Of a stretch of DNA of 64,000 nt, positions 55,174-63,328 are shown piece by piece. Every line of letters starts with the position of its first letter. Positions within the stretch are counted from its first letter, which is position 1. A model generated the notes under the pieces. The model had not been told where the DNA came from and did not search any database. It saw nothing but the letters and a program-made list of their open reading frames with translations. The translations under genes and the position numbers were made by a program. The stretch comes from Paraburkholderia caballeronis (GTDB taxonomy: Bacteria; Pseudomonadota; Gammaproteobacteria; Burkholderiales; Burkholderiaceae): the NCBI RefSeq assembly GCF_900104845.1, contig NZ_FNSR01000003.1:496001-560000 (forward strand), written 5' to 3'.

Positions 55174-55860
55174 ATGGATCGCATCGTCGATAATTTTTTC
55201 AACGCCGGGATCATCGCCCAGTCGTGGCCGCAGATCCTGAGCGGCTTCGGCATCACGGTGCTCGTGTCGGTGCTCGTGATCGTCGTCGGCGTCGTATGGG
55301 GGCTCGTGCTGACGCTCGCGCGGACCATGGAGATCCGCGCGCTGAATGCGCTGATCGTCGCGTACATCGATTTTTTTCGCACCATGCCGCAGCTCGTCGT
55401 GCTGGTGCTCGGGTATTTCGGCTTGCCTTATATCGGCGTGCGGCTGTCGCCGTTCGCGACGACCGTGCTCGGCCTCGGCGCGGTGCTGTCCGCGTTCTCC
55501 GCGGAAATCTTCTGGTCGTCGATCAAGGCGTTGCCGGCCGGCCAGTGGGATGCGGCGCGCGCGCTCGGCTTCGGGCCGCTGCGCACGCTGTTCTCGATCA
55601 TCCTGCCGCAGGCGGTGCGGCTGTCGATCCCGCTGCTGACGAACCGCGCGATCGCCGTCAGCAAGGGCACCGCGCTCGGCACCGCGGTCGCGCTGCCCGA
55701 AGTGCTCGGGCAGGCGCAGAGCCTCGTCGGGATGCTCGCAAATCCGTCGCCGCTGACGCTCGCCGCCGCGTGTTATCTGGCGTTCTTCATTCCGCTCGTG
55801 ATCCTGAGCCGCTGGCTCGAAAAGATCTACGGCGCAGGCAGCCGGACGAGGCGCGCATGA
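55174..55860 (+). CDS. amino acid-type ABC permease
   Basis: 228 residues of the HisM/GlnP family with about five helices. The permease core reads AYIDFFRTMPQLVVLVLGYFGLP, and the ATPase-docking loop is AARALGFGPLRTLFSIILPQAVR. ATG 55174 was chosen because the upstream in-frame ATG (55132) lies within the hairpin. Its end overlaps the next permease start by 4 bp. Confidence 0.9.
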   Translation: MDRIVDNFFNAGIIAQSWPQILSGFGITVLVSVLVIVVGVVWGLVLTLARTMEIRALNALIVAYIDFFRTMPQLVVLVLGYFGLPYIGVRLSPFATTVLGLGAVLSAFSAEIFWSSIKALPAGQWDAARALGFGPLRTLFSIILPQAVRLSIPLLTNRAIAVSKGTALGTAVALPEVLGQAQSLVGMLANPSPLTLAAACYLAFFIPLVILSRWLEKIYGAGSRTRRA

Positions 55861-56540
55861 ACCTGTTTCTCGACAACTTCTTCAATCTCGACTCGCTGCA
55901 ACAGGTCTATCCGCTGCTGCTCCAGGGGCTGCGGCTGACGATCCTGCTGTCGGTCGTCGCCGCGCCGGTGTCGATCGCGCTCGGCATCGCGATCGCGGTC
56001 GCGTACAGCTTCCATCATCGCTGGCTGAATCTCGGGCTGGTCGCGTACATCGACCTGTTCCGCTCGTTCCCGGTTGTCGTGCTGCTTGCGCTGATCTTCT
56101 ACGGGCTGCCGTTCTTCGGCATCACGCTCGGCAGTTTCGCGGCGGTGGTGCTCGCGCTCGCGCTGAACAACTCCGGCTACTACGGCGAGATCTTCCGCGC
56201 GGGCATCGAGTCGGTGCCGCACGGCCAGCGCGAGGCGGCGCGCTCGCTCGGCTTCGGGCCGATCCGCGAGATCGCGTACATCGTGCTGCCGCAGGCGGTG
56301 CGCAACGTGATGGCGCCGCTCGCGAGCAATTCGCTCGAACTCATCAAGACGACGTCGATCGCGTCGCTGGTGTCGCTGCCCGAACTGCTGCGCTCGTCGC
56401 GCGTCGCGCAGGAGCAGACCTATAACCCGACGCCGCTGATGGCGGCGGCGGTGATCTTCTTCGTGCTGCTGTGGCCGATGGCGCGCTGGGTCGCGCGGCT
56501 CGAACGCCGTGCGCTGCGCAGCCGGGAGGGCGGCCGATGA
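55857..56540 (+). CDS. amino acid-type ABC permease
   Basis: 227 residues, partner of the preceding permease. The core reads YIDLFRSFPVVVLLALIFYGLPF, with NNSGYYGEIFRAGIESVPHGQREAARSLGFGPIREI as the full HisM-type motif. Start and stop both overlap neighbours by 4 bp (ATGA), which places transport and the next gene, an epimerase/dehydratase, under strict translational coupling. Confidence 0.9.
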   Translation: MNLFLDNFFNLDSLQQVYPLLLQGLRLTILLSVVAAPVSIALGIAIAVAYSFHHRWLNLGLVAYIDLFRSFPVVVLLALIFYGLPFFGITLGSFAAVVLALALNNSGYYGEIFRAGIESVPHGQREAARSLGFGPIREIAYIVLPQAVRNVMAPLASNSLELIKTTSIASLVSLPELLRSSRVAQEQTYNPTPLMAAAVIFFVLLWPMARWVARLERRALRSREGGR

Positions 56541-57556
56541 CGACGCTGATTACCGGCGGCGCCGGGTTCGTCGGGCTTGCGCTCGCGGAGCGGCTGCGCG
56601 GCGACGGCGAACGCGTGGTGCTCGCCGATCTGCCCGCGCGCGACGGGGCAACGTCGATCGCTCCGCCGGCCGGCTGCGAGTTCGTCGGCGGCGACCTGCG
56701 CGACGACGACACGCTCGACCGCCTCTTTGCCGCCGGCCCGTTCGACGGCATCGTGCACGCGGCCGCGGTGACGCCGTCGCCGCAGCGCGAGCGCGACGAT
56801 GCCGCCGCGCTTCTCGACATCAACGTGACCGCGACCGCGCGGCTGCTGCAACGATGCGCGCGCGAGCGCGGCATCCGGCGCGTCGTCGTGGTCAGTTCGG
56901 TCGCGGTGTACGGTTATTCGCCGCCGGCTGCGTCCGGACGTTATGAAGAGGCCGCGTCGCCGCCCGCGCCGGCCGCGCTCTACGGGATCAGCAAGCTCGC
57001 GGCCGAACAGGCGGCGTTGCGGATCGGCGCGCTGCACGGTCTCGACGTGCGCGTCGCGCGGCTCGGGCCGGTGTTCGGGCGCTGGGAACATGCCAGCGGC
57101 GCGCGCGGGCAGTTGAGCCCGCATCATCAGGCGCTGGCCGCGGCGTTGCGCGGCGACGCGATCGTGCTGCCGCGCGCGATGCCGGCCGACTGGATCTATG
57201 CGCCCGATGCGGCCGACGCGCTCGCGCGGATCACCCGTGCGCCGATGCTCGATCATCCGGTGTATCACGTCGGCGGCGGCGCGCTGACCGACGTCGCGCA
57301 GTGGTGCGCGGCGCTCGCCCGTGTGCTGCCCGGCGTGCGCTGGCGCATCGCGGATAAAGGCGAGCCGTGCACCGTGCAATACGCGTTGCCCGCCGACCGG
57401 CCCGCGCTCGACACGACGCGGCTGGCGTCCGAACTCGGCCATCGCTGCCGTTTCGGCCTCGACGAATCGGCGCGCGATTTTCTCGACTGGATTGCGGCGA
57501 CGTCTGCGCAACCGTTTCCATCGTCGAGCCAGGAGGCGCGCGATGCGGCGGCTTGA
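56537..57556 (+). CDS. NAD-dependent epimerase/dehydratase (extended SDR), copy 1
   Basis: 339 residues. Rossmann TLITGGAGFVGLALAERL, catalytic Ser in VVVSSVAVYG, Tyr and Lys in LYGISKLAAEQ. Shared with the second epimerase at 60038 are VFGRWE, LSPHHQ/LSPPLL and PADWIYAPDAADAL / PDDWLYARDAADAL, so the two are paralogues. The fold serves nucleotide-sugar epimerases but also sugar-acid dehydrogenases such as DenD and uronate dehydrogenase. Translational coupling to the transporter suggests action on the imported compound rather than on a nucleotide sugar. Confidence 0.85.
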   Translation: MTTLITGGAGFVGLALAERLRGDGERVVLADLPARDGATSIAPPAGCEFVGGDLRDDDTLDRLFAAGPFDGIVHAAAVTPSPQRERDDAAALLDINVTATARLLQRCARERGIRRVVVVSSVAVYGYSPPAASGRYEEAASPPAPAALYGISKLAAEQAALRIGALHGLDVRVARLGPVFGRWEHASGARGQLSPHHQALAAALRGDAIVLPRAMPADWIYAPDAADALARITRAPMLDHPVYHVGGGALTDVAQWCAALARVLPGVRWRIADKGEPCTVQYALPADRPALDTTRLASELGHRCRFGLDESARDFLDWIAATSAQPFPSSSQEARDAAA

Positions 57557-58316
57557 CGGCAAGTCCGTGCTGATCACCGGCGCGTCGTCGGGCATCGGCC
57601 GCGCGATCGCGCTGCGCTTCGCGAACGAAGGCGCGCATGTCGTGCTCGCCGACGTCACGCAGACCGTCCGCGAAGGCGGCGTGCCGACGCTCGACCTGCT
57701 GCGCGAGGCGGGCCACGACGCGGAGTTTGTGCGGACCGACGTCGCGGTGGAAGCCGACGCGCAGGCAGCCGTCGATTACACGCTGCGGCGGCACGGCCGG
57801 CTCGACGTGCTGGTCAACGACGCGGCGATCAGCGTCGGCAAGCCGCTGCTCGAAACGTCGCTCGACGAATGGAACCGCGTGTTCGCGGTGAATCTGACCG
57901 GCGTGTTCCTGATGTCGCGCGCGGCGGTGTGCGCGATGCTCGCACAGCCGCCGCAAGGCGAGGTGCGCGGCCGCATCGTGAACGTGTCGTCGCAGCACGG
58001 GATGATCAGCGCGCCCGGCAACGTCGCCTACGGCACGTCGAAGGCGGGCGTCGTTTATCTGACCCGCCAGATCGCGGCCGATTATGCGGCGCACGGCATC
58101 GTCTGCAACGCGGTCGCGCCCGGCAAGATCGTGACCGGCAAATCCGGCCCGGCCGCGTCCGCGCAGGCCATCGACTATTCGACCGCCCGCACGCCGATGC
58201 GGCGTCTCGGGCGCCCCGACGACGTCGCGAACGCGGCGCTGTTTCTCGCATCCGACGAGGCGACGTTCCTCACCGGAGACAACCTGCTGGTCGACGGCGG
58301 CTGGATGGCCGCGTGA
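57543..58316 (+). CDS. classical SDR dehydrogenase/reductase
   Basis: 257 residues. NAD(P)-binding [28 protein letters not shown] in the NNAG position, catalytic Ser in IVNVSSQHG, Tyr/Lys in AYGTSKAG, and a typical end [19 protein letters not shown]. Its start overlaps the epimerase end by 14 bp. It is close to glucose/sugar-alcohol dehydrogenase-like SDRs. The substrate cannot be named. Confidence 0.88.
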   Translation: MRRLDGKSVLITGASSGIGRAIALRFANEGAHVVLADVTQTVREGGVPTLDLLREAGHDAEFVRTDVAVEADAQAAVDYTLRRHGRLDVLVNDAAISVGKPLLETSLDEWNRVFAVNLTGVFLMSRAAVCAMLAQPPQGEVRGRIVNVSSQHGMISAPGNVAYGTSKAGVVYLTRQIAADYAAHGIVCNAVAPGKIVTGKSGPAASAQAIDYSTARTPMRRLGRPDDVANAALFLASDEATFLTGDNLLVDGGWMAA

Positions 58317-58363
58317 CCTTCGACCCATTCTCACGACCCGATCAGGCAACGCAGACCCACCCC

Positions 58364-59149
58364 ATGAGCACAGTTACGCAGACCCTTCCGTTGCAGGACC
58401 GCGAGACCGATCCGGCCGCGATGATCGAAATGCGCCACGTGAACAAGTGGTACGGCGAGACCCAGGTGCTCGCCGACATCAACCTGACCGTGAAGCGCGG
58501 CGAGCGGATCGTCGTGTGCGGCCCGTCCGGCTCCGGCAAATCGACGATGATCCGCTGCATCAACCGTCTCGAAGTGCACCAGCAGGGCGACATTCTCGTC
58601 GAAGGCGTGAACATCGCGCAGAGCCCGCGCAACCTGCGCTTCGTGCGCCGCGAGGTCGGCATGGTGTTCCAGCAGTTCAACCTGTTCCCGCACCTGACCG
58701 TATTGCAGAACCTGATGATCGCGCCGATGAAGATTCGCGGGATCGACCGGCGCGAGGCCGAGGAGACCGCGCGGCATTTCCTCGACCGCGTGCACATCGG
58801 CAACAAGGCCGGCAGTTATCCGCGCGAGTTGTCCGGCGGCCAGCAGCAGCGCGTTGCGATTGCGCGCGCGCTGTGCATGAAGCCGAAGACGATGCTGTTC
58901 GACGAGCCGACGTCCGCGCTCGACCCGGAGATGATCAAGGAAGTGCTGGACGTGATGATCCAGCTCGCGGGCGAGGGCATGACGATGGTCTGCGTGACCC
59001 ACGAAATGGGCTTCGCGCGCAGCGTCGCGGACCGTGTCGTGTTCATGGACCAGGGGCAGATCGTCGAAGAGGCCCCGCCCGATGCGTTTTTCTCGATGCC
59101 GAAGGGCGAGCGCGCCCGCGCGTTCCTCGGTCAAATCTTGAACCGCTGA
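58364..59149 (+). CDS. amino acid-type ABC transporter ATPase (GlnQ/HisP family)
   Basis: 261 residues. Walker [12 protein letters not shown]-loop [15 protein letters not shown], signature [15 protein letters not shown], Walker [15 protein letters not shown] and switch [11 protein letters not shown] are intact. It completes the transporter encoded at 54241-56540. The minus arm has a binding protein and a permease but no ATPase within view, so this ATPase may also serve that system, or the missing one lies outside the window. Confidence 0.92.
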   Translation: MSTVTQTLPLQDRETDPAAMIEMRHVNKWYGETQVLADINLTVKRGERIVVCGPSGSGKSTMIRCINRLEVHQQGDILVEGVNIAQSPRNLRFVRREVGMVFQQFNLFPHLTVLQNLMIAPMKIRGIDRREAEETARHFLDRVHIGNKAGSYPRELSGGQQQRVAIARALCMKPKTMLFDEPTSALDPEMIKEVLDVMIQLAGEGMTMVCVTHEMGFARSVADRVVFMDQGQIVEEAPPDAFFSMPKGERARAFLGQILNR

Positions 59150-59203
59150 ACCGGCGGCAACCCCGGCAGCCCCGATTACCACCCCAACAGGAACGACTCA
59201 TAC

Positions 59204-59989
59204 ATGGATCTGAAAATCTCCGGCCGCGTCGCGCTCGTGCTCGGCGCCGGCGGCGGACTCGGCAGCGCGATTGCGGCGCAACTGGCTGCGGAAGGCGCGA
59301 GCGTCGCGCTCGCGGACGTCGACGACGCGGCGCTGCGCGCGAGCGCGGACCGCATCGAGGCCGCCGGCGGACGGTGCGCGCGTTACGTGTGGGATCTCGC
59401 GGACCTCGGCGCGATCGACGCGCACGTGGCCGCGATCGAGCGCGACCTCGGCCCGGTCGACATTCTGGTGAACAACACCGGCGGCCCGCCGCCTTCGGCC
59501 GCGAGCGGCGTCGCGTCGCCGGTCTGGGCAAAGCAGTTCGAAGCGATGGTGCTGTCGGTGATCGGCATCACGGACCGCGTGCTGCCCGGCATGCGCGCGC
59601 GGCGCTGGGGGCGGGTGATTACCAGTTCGTCGTCGGGCGTGGTCGCGCCGATTCCGAATCTCGCGATGTCCAATGCGCTGCGGCTGTCGCTCGTCGGCTG
59701 GTCGAAGACGCTCGCGCGCGAAGTGGCGGCGGACAACGTGACTGTCAACGTGATCTTGCCGGGCCGGATCGCGACCGCGCGCACGCGTTTTCTCGACGGC
59801 GCGAAGGCGAAGCGCGAGAACCGTCCGCTCGAAGAGGTGGTCGCGCAGAGCGTCGCGGCGATTCCCGCGGCGCGCTACGGCGAGCCGCAGGAATACGCGG
59901 ACGTGGTCGCGTTTCTCGCGAGCGAACGCGCGTCGTATGTGACGGGTTCGGTCGTGCGCGTGGACGGCGGGTATCTGCAGAACGTGTGA
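59204..59989 (+). CDS. SDR-family protein with degenerate catalytic dyad
   Basis: 261 residues. Cofactor site VLGAGGGLGSAIAAQLAAEG and VNNTGGPPP are normal, as are ITSSSSGVV (catalytic Ser region) and the end ASYVTGSVVRVDGGY. Where classical SDRs have YxxxK, this one reads AMSNALRLSLVGW: Tyr is replaced by Met and the Lys position by Leu, with Arg next. A subfamily with 'SNALR' exists in proteobacteria, and its chemistry is poorly known to me. Last gene of the plus arm. Confidence 0.85.
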   Translation: MDLKISGRVALVLGAGGGLGSAIAAQLAAEGASVALADVDDAALRASADRIEAAGGRCARYVWDLADLGAIDAHVAAIERDLGPVDILVNNTGGPPPSAASGVASPVWAKQFEAMVLSVIGITDRVLPGMRARRWGRVITSSSSGVVAPIPNLAMSNALRLSLVGWSKTLAREVAADNVTVNVILPGRIATARTRFLDGAKAKRENRPLEEVVAQSVAAIPAARYGEPQEYADVVAFLASERASYVTGSVVRVDGGYLQNV

Positions 59990-59995
59990 TGGGTT

Positions 59996-60024
59996 GAATC
60001 GCGGCGGATCGCGTGCCGCGATTC
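59996..60024. terminator. hairpin between convergent arms
   Basis: GAATCGCGGC (59996-60005) and GCCGCGATTC (60015-60024) form a perfect 10-bp stem with a 9-nt loop. It starts 6 bp after the SDR stop and ends 13 bp before the end of the opposing epimerase gene. No T-run is present, but the location makes it a likely shared terminator of both arms. Confidence 0.6.
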
Positions 60025-60037
60025 GCCGCTCCCGGTT

Positions 60038-61042
60038 TCAGAACATCTGCCGGGCTTCGCTGGACAGCGCGTGCAGTTGCACGCGCCAGCTCATCCAGTC
60101 GAAGAACGCGCGCACGTCGTCGAACCGCGCGCTGAAACCGGTATCCTGCGCGAGCCGTTCGACCGAGAACGGCGGCCGTGCGGACGGCGATTGTCCGCCG
60201 ACGTTCGCTTCTTCCGCTTGCGACACGACCGCATAATCGAATTCCGGATACGCGTCGCGCAGCAGATCGCACCACGCGCGCGGCGACCAGCGCCGGCCGG
60301 TGCCGACCTGATACAGCGCATGGCGCAGATGCCGCGCATCGGCAAGCGCGACGAGCGCGTCGGCGGCGTCGCGCGCATAGAGCCAGTCGTCCGGCAATCC
60401 GGCTCGCAGGCGCGCAGCCTGGCCCGCGCGCGCGAGCCTCGCGAGCAACAGCGGCGGACTCAGCGTATCGCGCACGCCGGTGTCGTATTCCCAGCGCCCG
60501 AACACGACGCCGAGCCGCGCGACTACCACGTCGAGGCCATGCAGCGCGCGATGCCGCAGCGCCGCGCGTTCGGCCGCGTACTTCGTGATTGCATACAGCG
60601 ATTCGGGCTGCGGCACGTCGCGATCCTCGACCAGTTCCGTCTGCGTGTGCGCGCCCGCGCCGTACACCGAACCGCTGCTCAACTGCACGACGCGGCCGAC
60701 GCCCGCGCGGCCTGCGGCGGCGAGCACGTTCAGCGTGCCGTGCAGATTGACGTCGGCGATCGCGGCTGCCTGCGTGCGCTCGCGTTCCGGTCCCGCGGTC
60801 ATCGCCGCGCCGTGGATCACGCAGTCGGGCTGGTGGCGCAGCATCGCGTTGACGAGCGCCGTTGCGTCGCGCACGTCGGCGTGAGCGACATGCAGCGCGC
60901 CGGGCAACGCACGCAGCCATTCGAGCGCCGGCGACGGCGGCGGCGCGAGATCGAGCAGGGTGACGGTGTCGCCGCGCGCAAGCAGGCGTTCGGCGAGGTT
61001 GAGGCCGATGAACCCCGCGCCGCCGGTGATCAGCACGTTCAT
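60038..61042 (-). CDS. NAD-dependent epimerase/dehydratase (extended SDR), copy 2
   Basis: 334 residues. NVLITGGAGFIGLNLAERLLARGD, catalytic Ser in VQLSSGSVYGAG, and Tyr/Lys in LYAITKYAAERAAL. It shares the VFGRWE and PDDWLYARDAADAL motifs with the epimerase at 56537. The start at 61042 gives the exact family N-terminus; the open frame runs far upstream only as a shadow of the amidohydrolase gene, whose stop lies 43 bp before this start. Having paralogues in both arms suggests two related or sequential oxidations or epimerisations. Confidence 0.88.
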   Translation of the reverse strand: MNVLITGGAGFIGLNLAERLLARGDTVTLLDLAPPPSPALEWLRALPGALHVAHADVRDATALVNAMLRHQPDCVIHGAAMTAGPERERTQAAAIADVNLHGTLNVLAAAGRAGVGRVVQLSSGSVYGAGAHTQTELVEDRDVPQPESLYAITKYAAERAALRHRALHGLDVVVARLGVVFGRWEYDTGVRDTLSPPLLLARLARAGQAARLRAGLPDDWLYARDAADALVALADARHLRHALYQVGTGRRWSPRAWCDLLRDAYPEFDYAVVSQAEEANVGGQSPSARPPFSVERLAQDTGFSARFDDVRAFFDWMSWRVQLHALSSEARQMF

Positions 61043-61085
61043 GCGCGGTGTGCCTGCATCGTGGCGACAACCGCAAGCAACGCGT

Positions 61086-62522
61086 TCATGCGAGCCACGG
61101 CGCGGGCGCCGGCCGCGTGCCCACGCCGGGCGCCCGTTCGCATGCGACGAGCCGGCCATGGCCTGGCTGCGCGAGCAGCCGGCCTGCGTCGCAGACCACG
61201 ACGCCGCGGCTGATCGTCGTGACCGGCAGGCCGCGCAGTTCGGTGCCTTCATAGACGGTGTAACCCGCGCCGTCGTGCAGCGTCGCGGCCGAGAGCGTCG
61301 TTCGGGCATCCGGGTCCCAGATCGCGAGGTCCGCGTCCGCGCCGGGCGCGATCACGCCCTTGCGGCCCGCCATCCCGAAGAGCCGCGCGGGACCGGCCGC
61401 GCTCAGTTCGACGAAGCGTTCGAGCGACAGCCGGCCCCGGTTCACGCCTTCGGAGAACAGCAGCGGCAGCCGCGTTTCGAGGCCGGGCAGGCCATACGGT
61501 ATCCGGTTGAACGGCGCGTCGTCGCCGGCGCTGCGCTTGCCGTGCGGTCCGTCGAGGCGGAACACCGAATGATCGGACGAGAAGCACGAGAACAGCCCGT
61601 CGCGCAGGCCGTCCCATAACGCGCCATGATCGAGCGCGCTGCGCGGCGGAGGCGAGCAGCAATACTTGACCGCTTCATGGAACGGCCGGTCGAGGTCGCG
61701 CTCGGTCAGCAGCAGATATTGCGGACAGGTCTCCGCGAACACCGGCAGGCCGCTGCGCTGCGCGGCCGCGATCTGCGCGGCGGCGGCGGCGGACGACACG
61801 TGCACGATGAACACCGGAATGTCGAGCAGTTCCGCGAGGCCGATCGCGCGAAAGGTGGCCTCGCGTTCGGCGAGCGCGGGCCGCGCGTGCGCGAGATGGC
61901 GCGGATGCCGGTAGCCGAGCGACAGCAGCCGCTCAGTGAGCCAGCCGATCATGTCGTGGCTTTCCGCGTGGATCATCGGCAGAACGCCGAGCCGGCGCGC
62001 GTGCAGCAGCGTTTCCAGCAACTGCCGGTCGTCGACGCGCAGCGCGTCGTAGGTCATGTACAGCTTGACCGACGTGAAACCCTCGCTGACCAGCGCCGGC
62101 AGTTCCGTTTCGAGCACGGTCGGGTTCGGGTCGGTCACGATCATGTGAAACGCGTAGTCGACCACCGCGCGTCCGGCGGCGCGCTCGCGATAGGCGCTGA
62201 CGCTGTCGCGCAGCGACTGGCCGCGATGCTGCGCGGCGAACGGCATCACGAGCGTCGTGCCGCCGAACGCGGCGCCGACCGTCGCTTCGTGGAAGTCGTC
62301 GGCGGTCGTCGCGCCGGTCGACGTGGTCTGCGCGATGTGGCAATGCACGTCGATGCCGCCGGGCAGCACCAGCCGGCCGGTCGCGTCGATCACGGTGGCG
62401 GCGTCCGGCGCGTCGGCGGTCAGCGCCGCGATCCGGCCGTCGCGCACGGCGACGTTCACGCGGGCGAGCCGCCCGTTCGCGAACACGCTGCCGCCGCGCA
62501 CCAGAAGGTCGAACGTGGACAT
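61086..62522 (-). CDS. hydantoinase/dihydropyrimidinase-family amidohydrolase
   Basis: 478 residues of the cyclic amidohydrolase family. Metal-site residues are HxH in GGIDVHCHI, carboxylated Lys in SVKLYMTYDAL, His in IHAESHD, His in FIVHVSSAAAA, and the catalytic Asp in FSSDHSVF. Dihydropyrimidinases usually have HTH and a MPFGGT-like stretch after it; here it is HCH followed by AQTTSTGATTADDF, so the substrate may differ from hydantoins or dihydrouracil. It hydrolyses cyclic amides or imides. It lies between the second epimerase gene and a permease gene. Confidence 0.85.
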   Translation of the reverse strand: MSTFDLLVRGGSVFANGRLARVNVAVRDGRIAALTADAPDAATVIDATGRLVLPGGIDVHCHIAQTTSTGATTADDFHEATVGAAFGGTTLVMPFAAQHRGQSLRDSVSAYRERAAGRAVVDYAFHMIVTDPNPTVLETELPALVSEGFTSVKLYMTYDALRVDDRQLLETLLHARRLGVLPMIHAESHDMIGWLTERLLSLGYRHPRHLAHARPALAEREATFRAIGLAELLDIPVFIVHVSSAAAAAQIAAAQRSGLPVFAETCPQYLLLTERDLDRPFHEAVKYCCSPPPRSALDHGALWDGLRDGLFSCFSSDHSVFRLDGPHGKRSAGDDAPFNRIPYGLPGLETRLPLLFSEGVNRGRLSLERFVELSAAGPARLFGMAGRKGVIAPGADADLAIWDPDARTTLSAATLHDGAGYTVYEGTELRGLPVTTISRGVVVCDAGRLLAQPGHGRLVACERAPGVGTRPAPAPWLA

Positions 62523-62556
62523 CGGGCTTATTCCTTTGCGAAAGGGCGGCGCGCGC

Positions 62557-63276
62557 TCATCGCGCGTTTTGTCCGAGCGGTCCGCGCGACGCGCGCAGCC
62601 TTTTGCGTCGCGGCGTCGAACCGGTCCGCGCCGTGTTCGCGCGTTCGAGCCGCAGTTGCGCGAGCGTCAGCACGGTCGTGATCGTCAGATAGATGAGGCC
62701 GGTCAGCGTCAGCACCTCGACCGCGCGATACGTGCTGCTGTAGATCGTCTGCGCGCTCAGCATCAGTTCGGGAACCGTTATCACCGACGCGAGCGACGTG
62801 TTCTTCGTATGGCTGATGAAGTTGCCGACGTACGGCGGCAGCACGATGCGCATCGCCTGCGGCAGCACCACGAAACGCAGGATCAACGGCCACGTCATGC
62901 CGAGCGCCTGCGACGCCTCGGTCTGCCCGCGCGGCACCGCGCGGATGCCGGCGCGGATGATCTCCGCGTTGTACGCGGCCGAACTCATCGACAGCGCGAT
63001 GATCGCCGCCGGCAGCGCGTCGAGGCGCAGCCCGAACAGCGGCGCCGCGTAGTACACGAAGAACAGGTGCAGCAGCACCGGCGTGCCGCGAAACACCCAG
63101 ATGTAGACGAACGCCGCGACGTTCAGCGCCTTCAGCCGCGCGTCGCGCGCGAGCGCGAGCACGAGGCCGAACACCGTGCCGCAGACCTGCGTGACGACCG
63201 CGAGGAAAATCGTCATCAGCGCGGCCTTCAGCAGCACCGGCAGATACGGCAGCACCTGCGCGAAGTCGATGTTCAC
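62557..63276 (-). CDS. amino acid-type ABC permease (minus arm)
   Basis: 239 residues, HisM/GlnP family: ALMTIFLAVVTQVCGTVFGLVLALA, VYIWVFRGTPVLLHLFFVYY, SAAYNAEIIRAGIRAVPRGQ, and the docking loop EASQALGMTWPLILRFVVLPQAMR. The C-terminus is extended by Arg-rich sequence (NTARTGSTPRRKRLRASRG). It lies between the binding-protein and amidohydrolase genes. Only one permease is present in this arm, so it may work as a homodimer. Confidence 0.9.
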   Translation of the reverse strand: MNIDFAQVLPYLPVLLKAALMTIFLAVVTQVCGTVFGLVLALARDARLKALNVAAFVYIWVFRGTPVLLHLFFVYYAAPLFGLRLDALPAAIIALSMSSAAYNAEIIRAGIRAVPRGQTEASQALGMTWPLILRFVVLPQAMRIVLPPYVGNFISHTKNTSLASVITVPELMLSAQTIYSSTYRAVEVLTLTGLIYLTITTVLTLAQLRLERANTARTGSTPRRKRLRASRGPLGQNAR

Positions 63277-63328
63277 GGCGACTCCGGATCGCGGGCCGGT
63301 TCGGCGTCGAGGACGTGAGGCATGCGGA

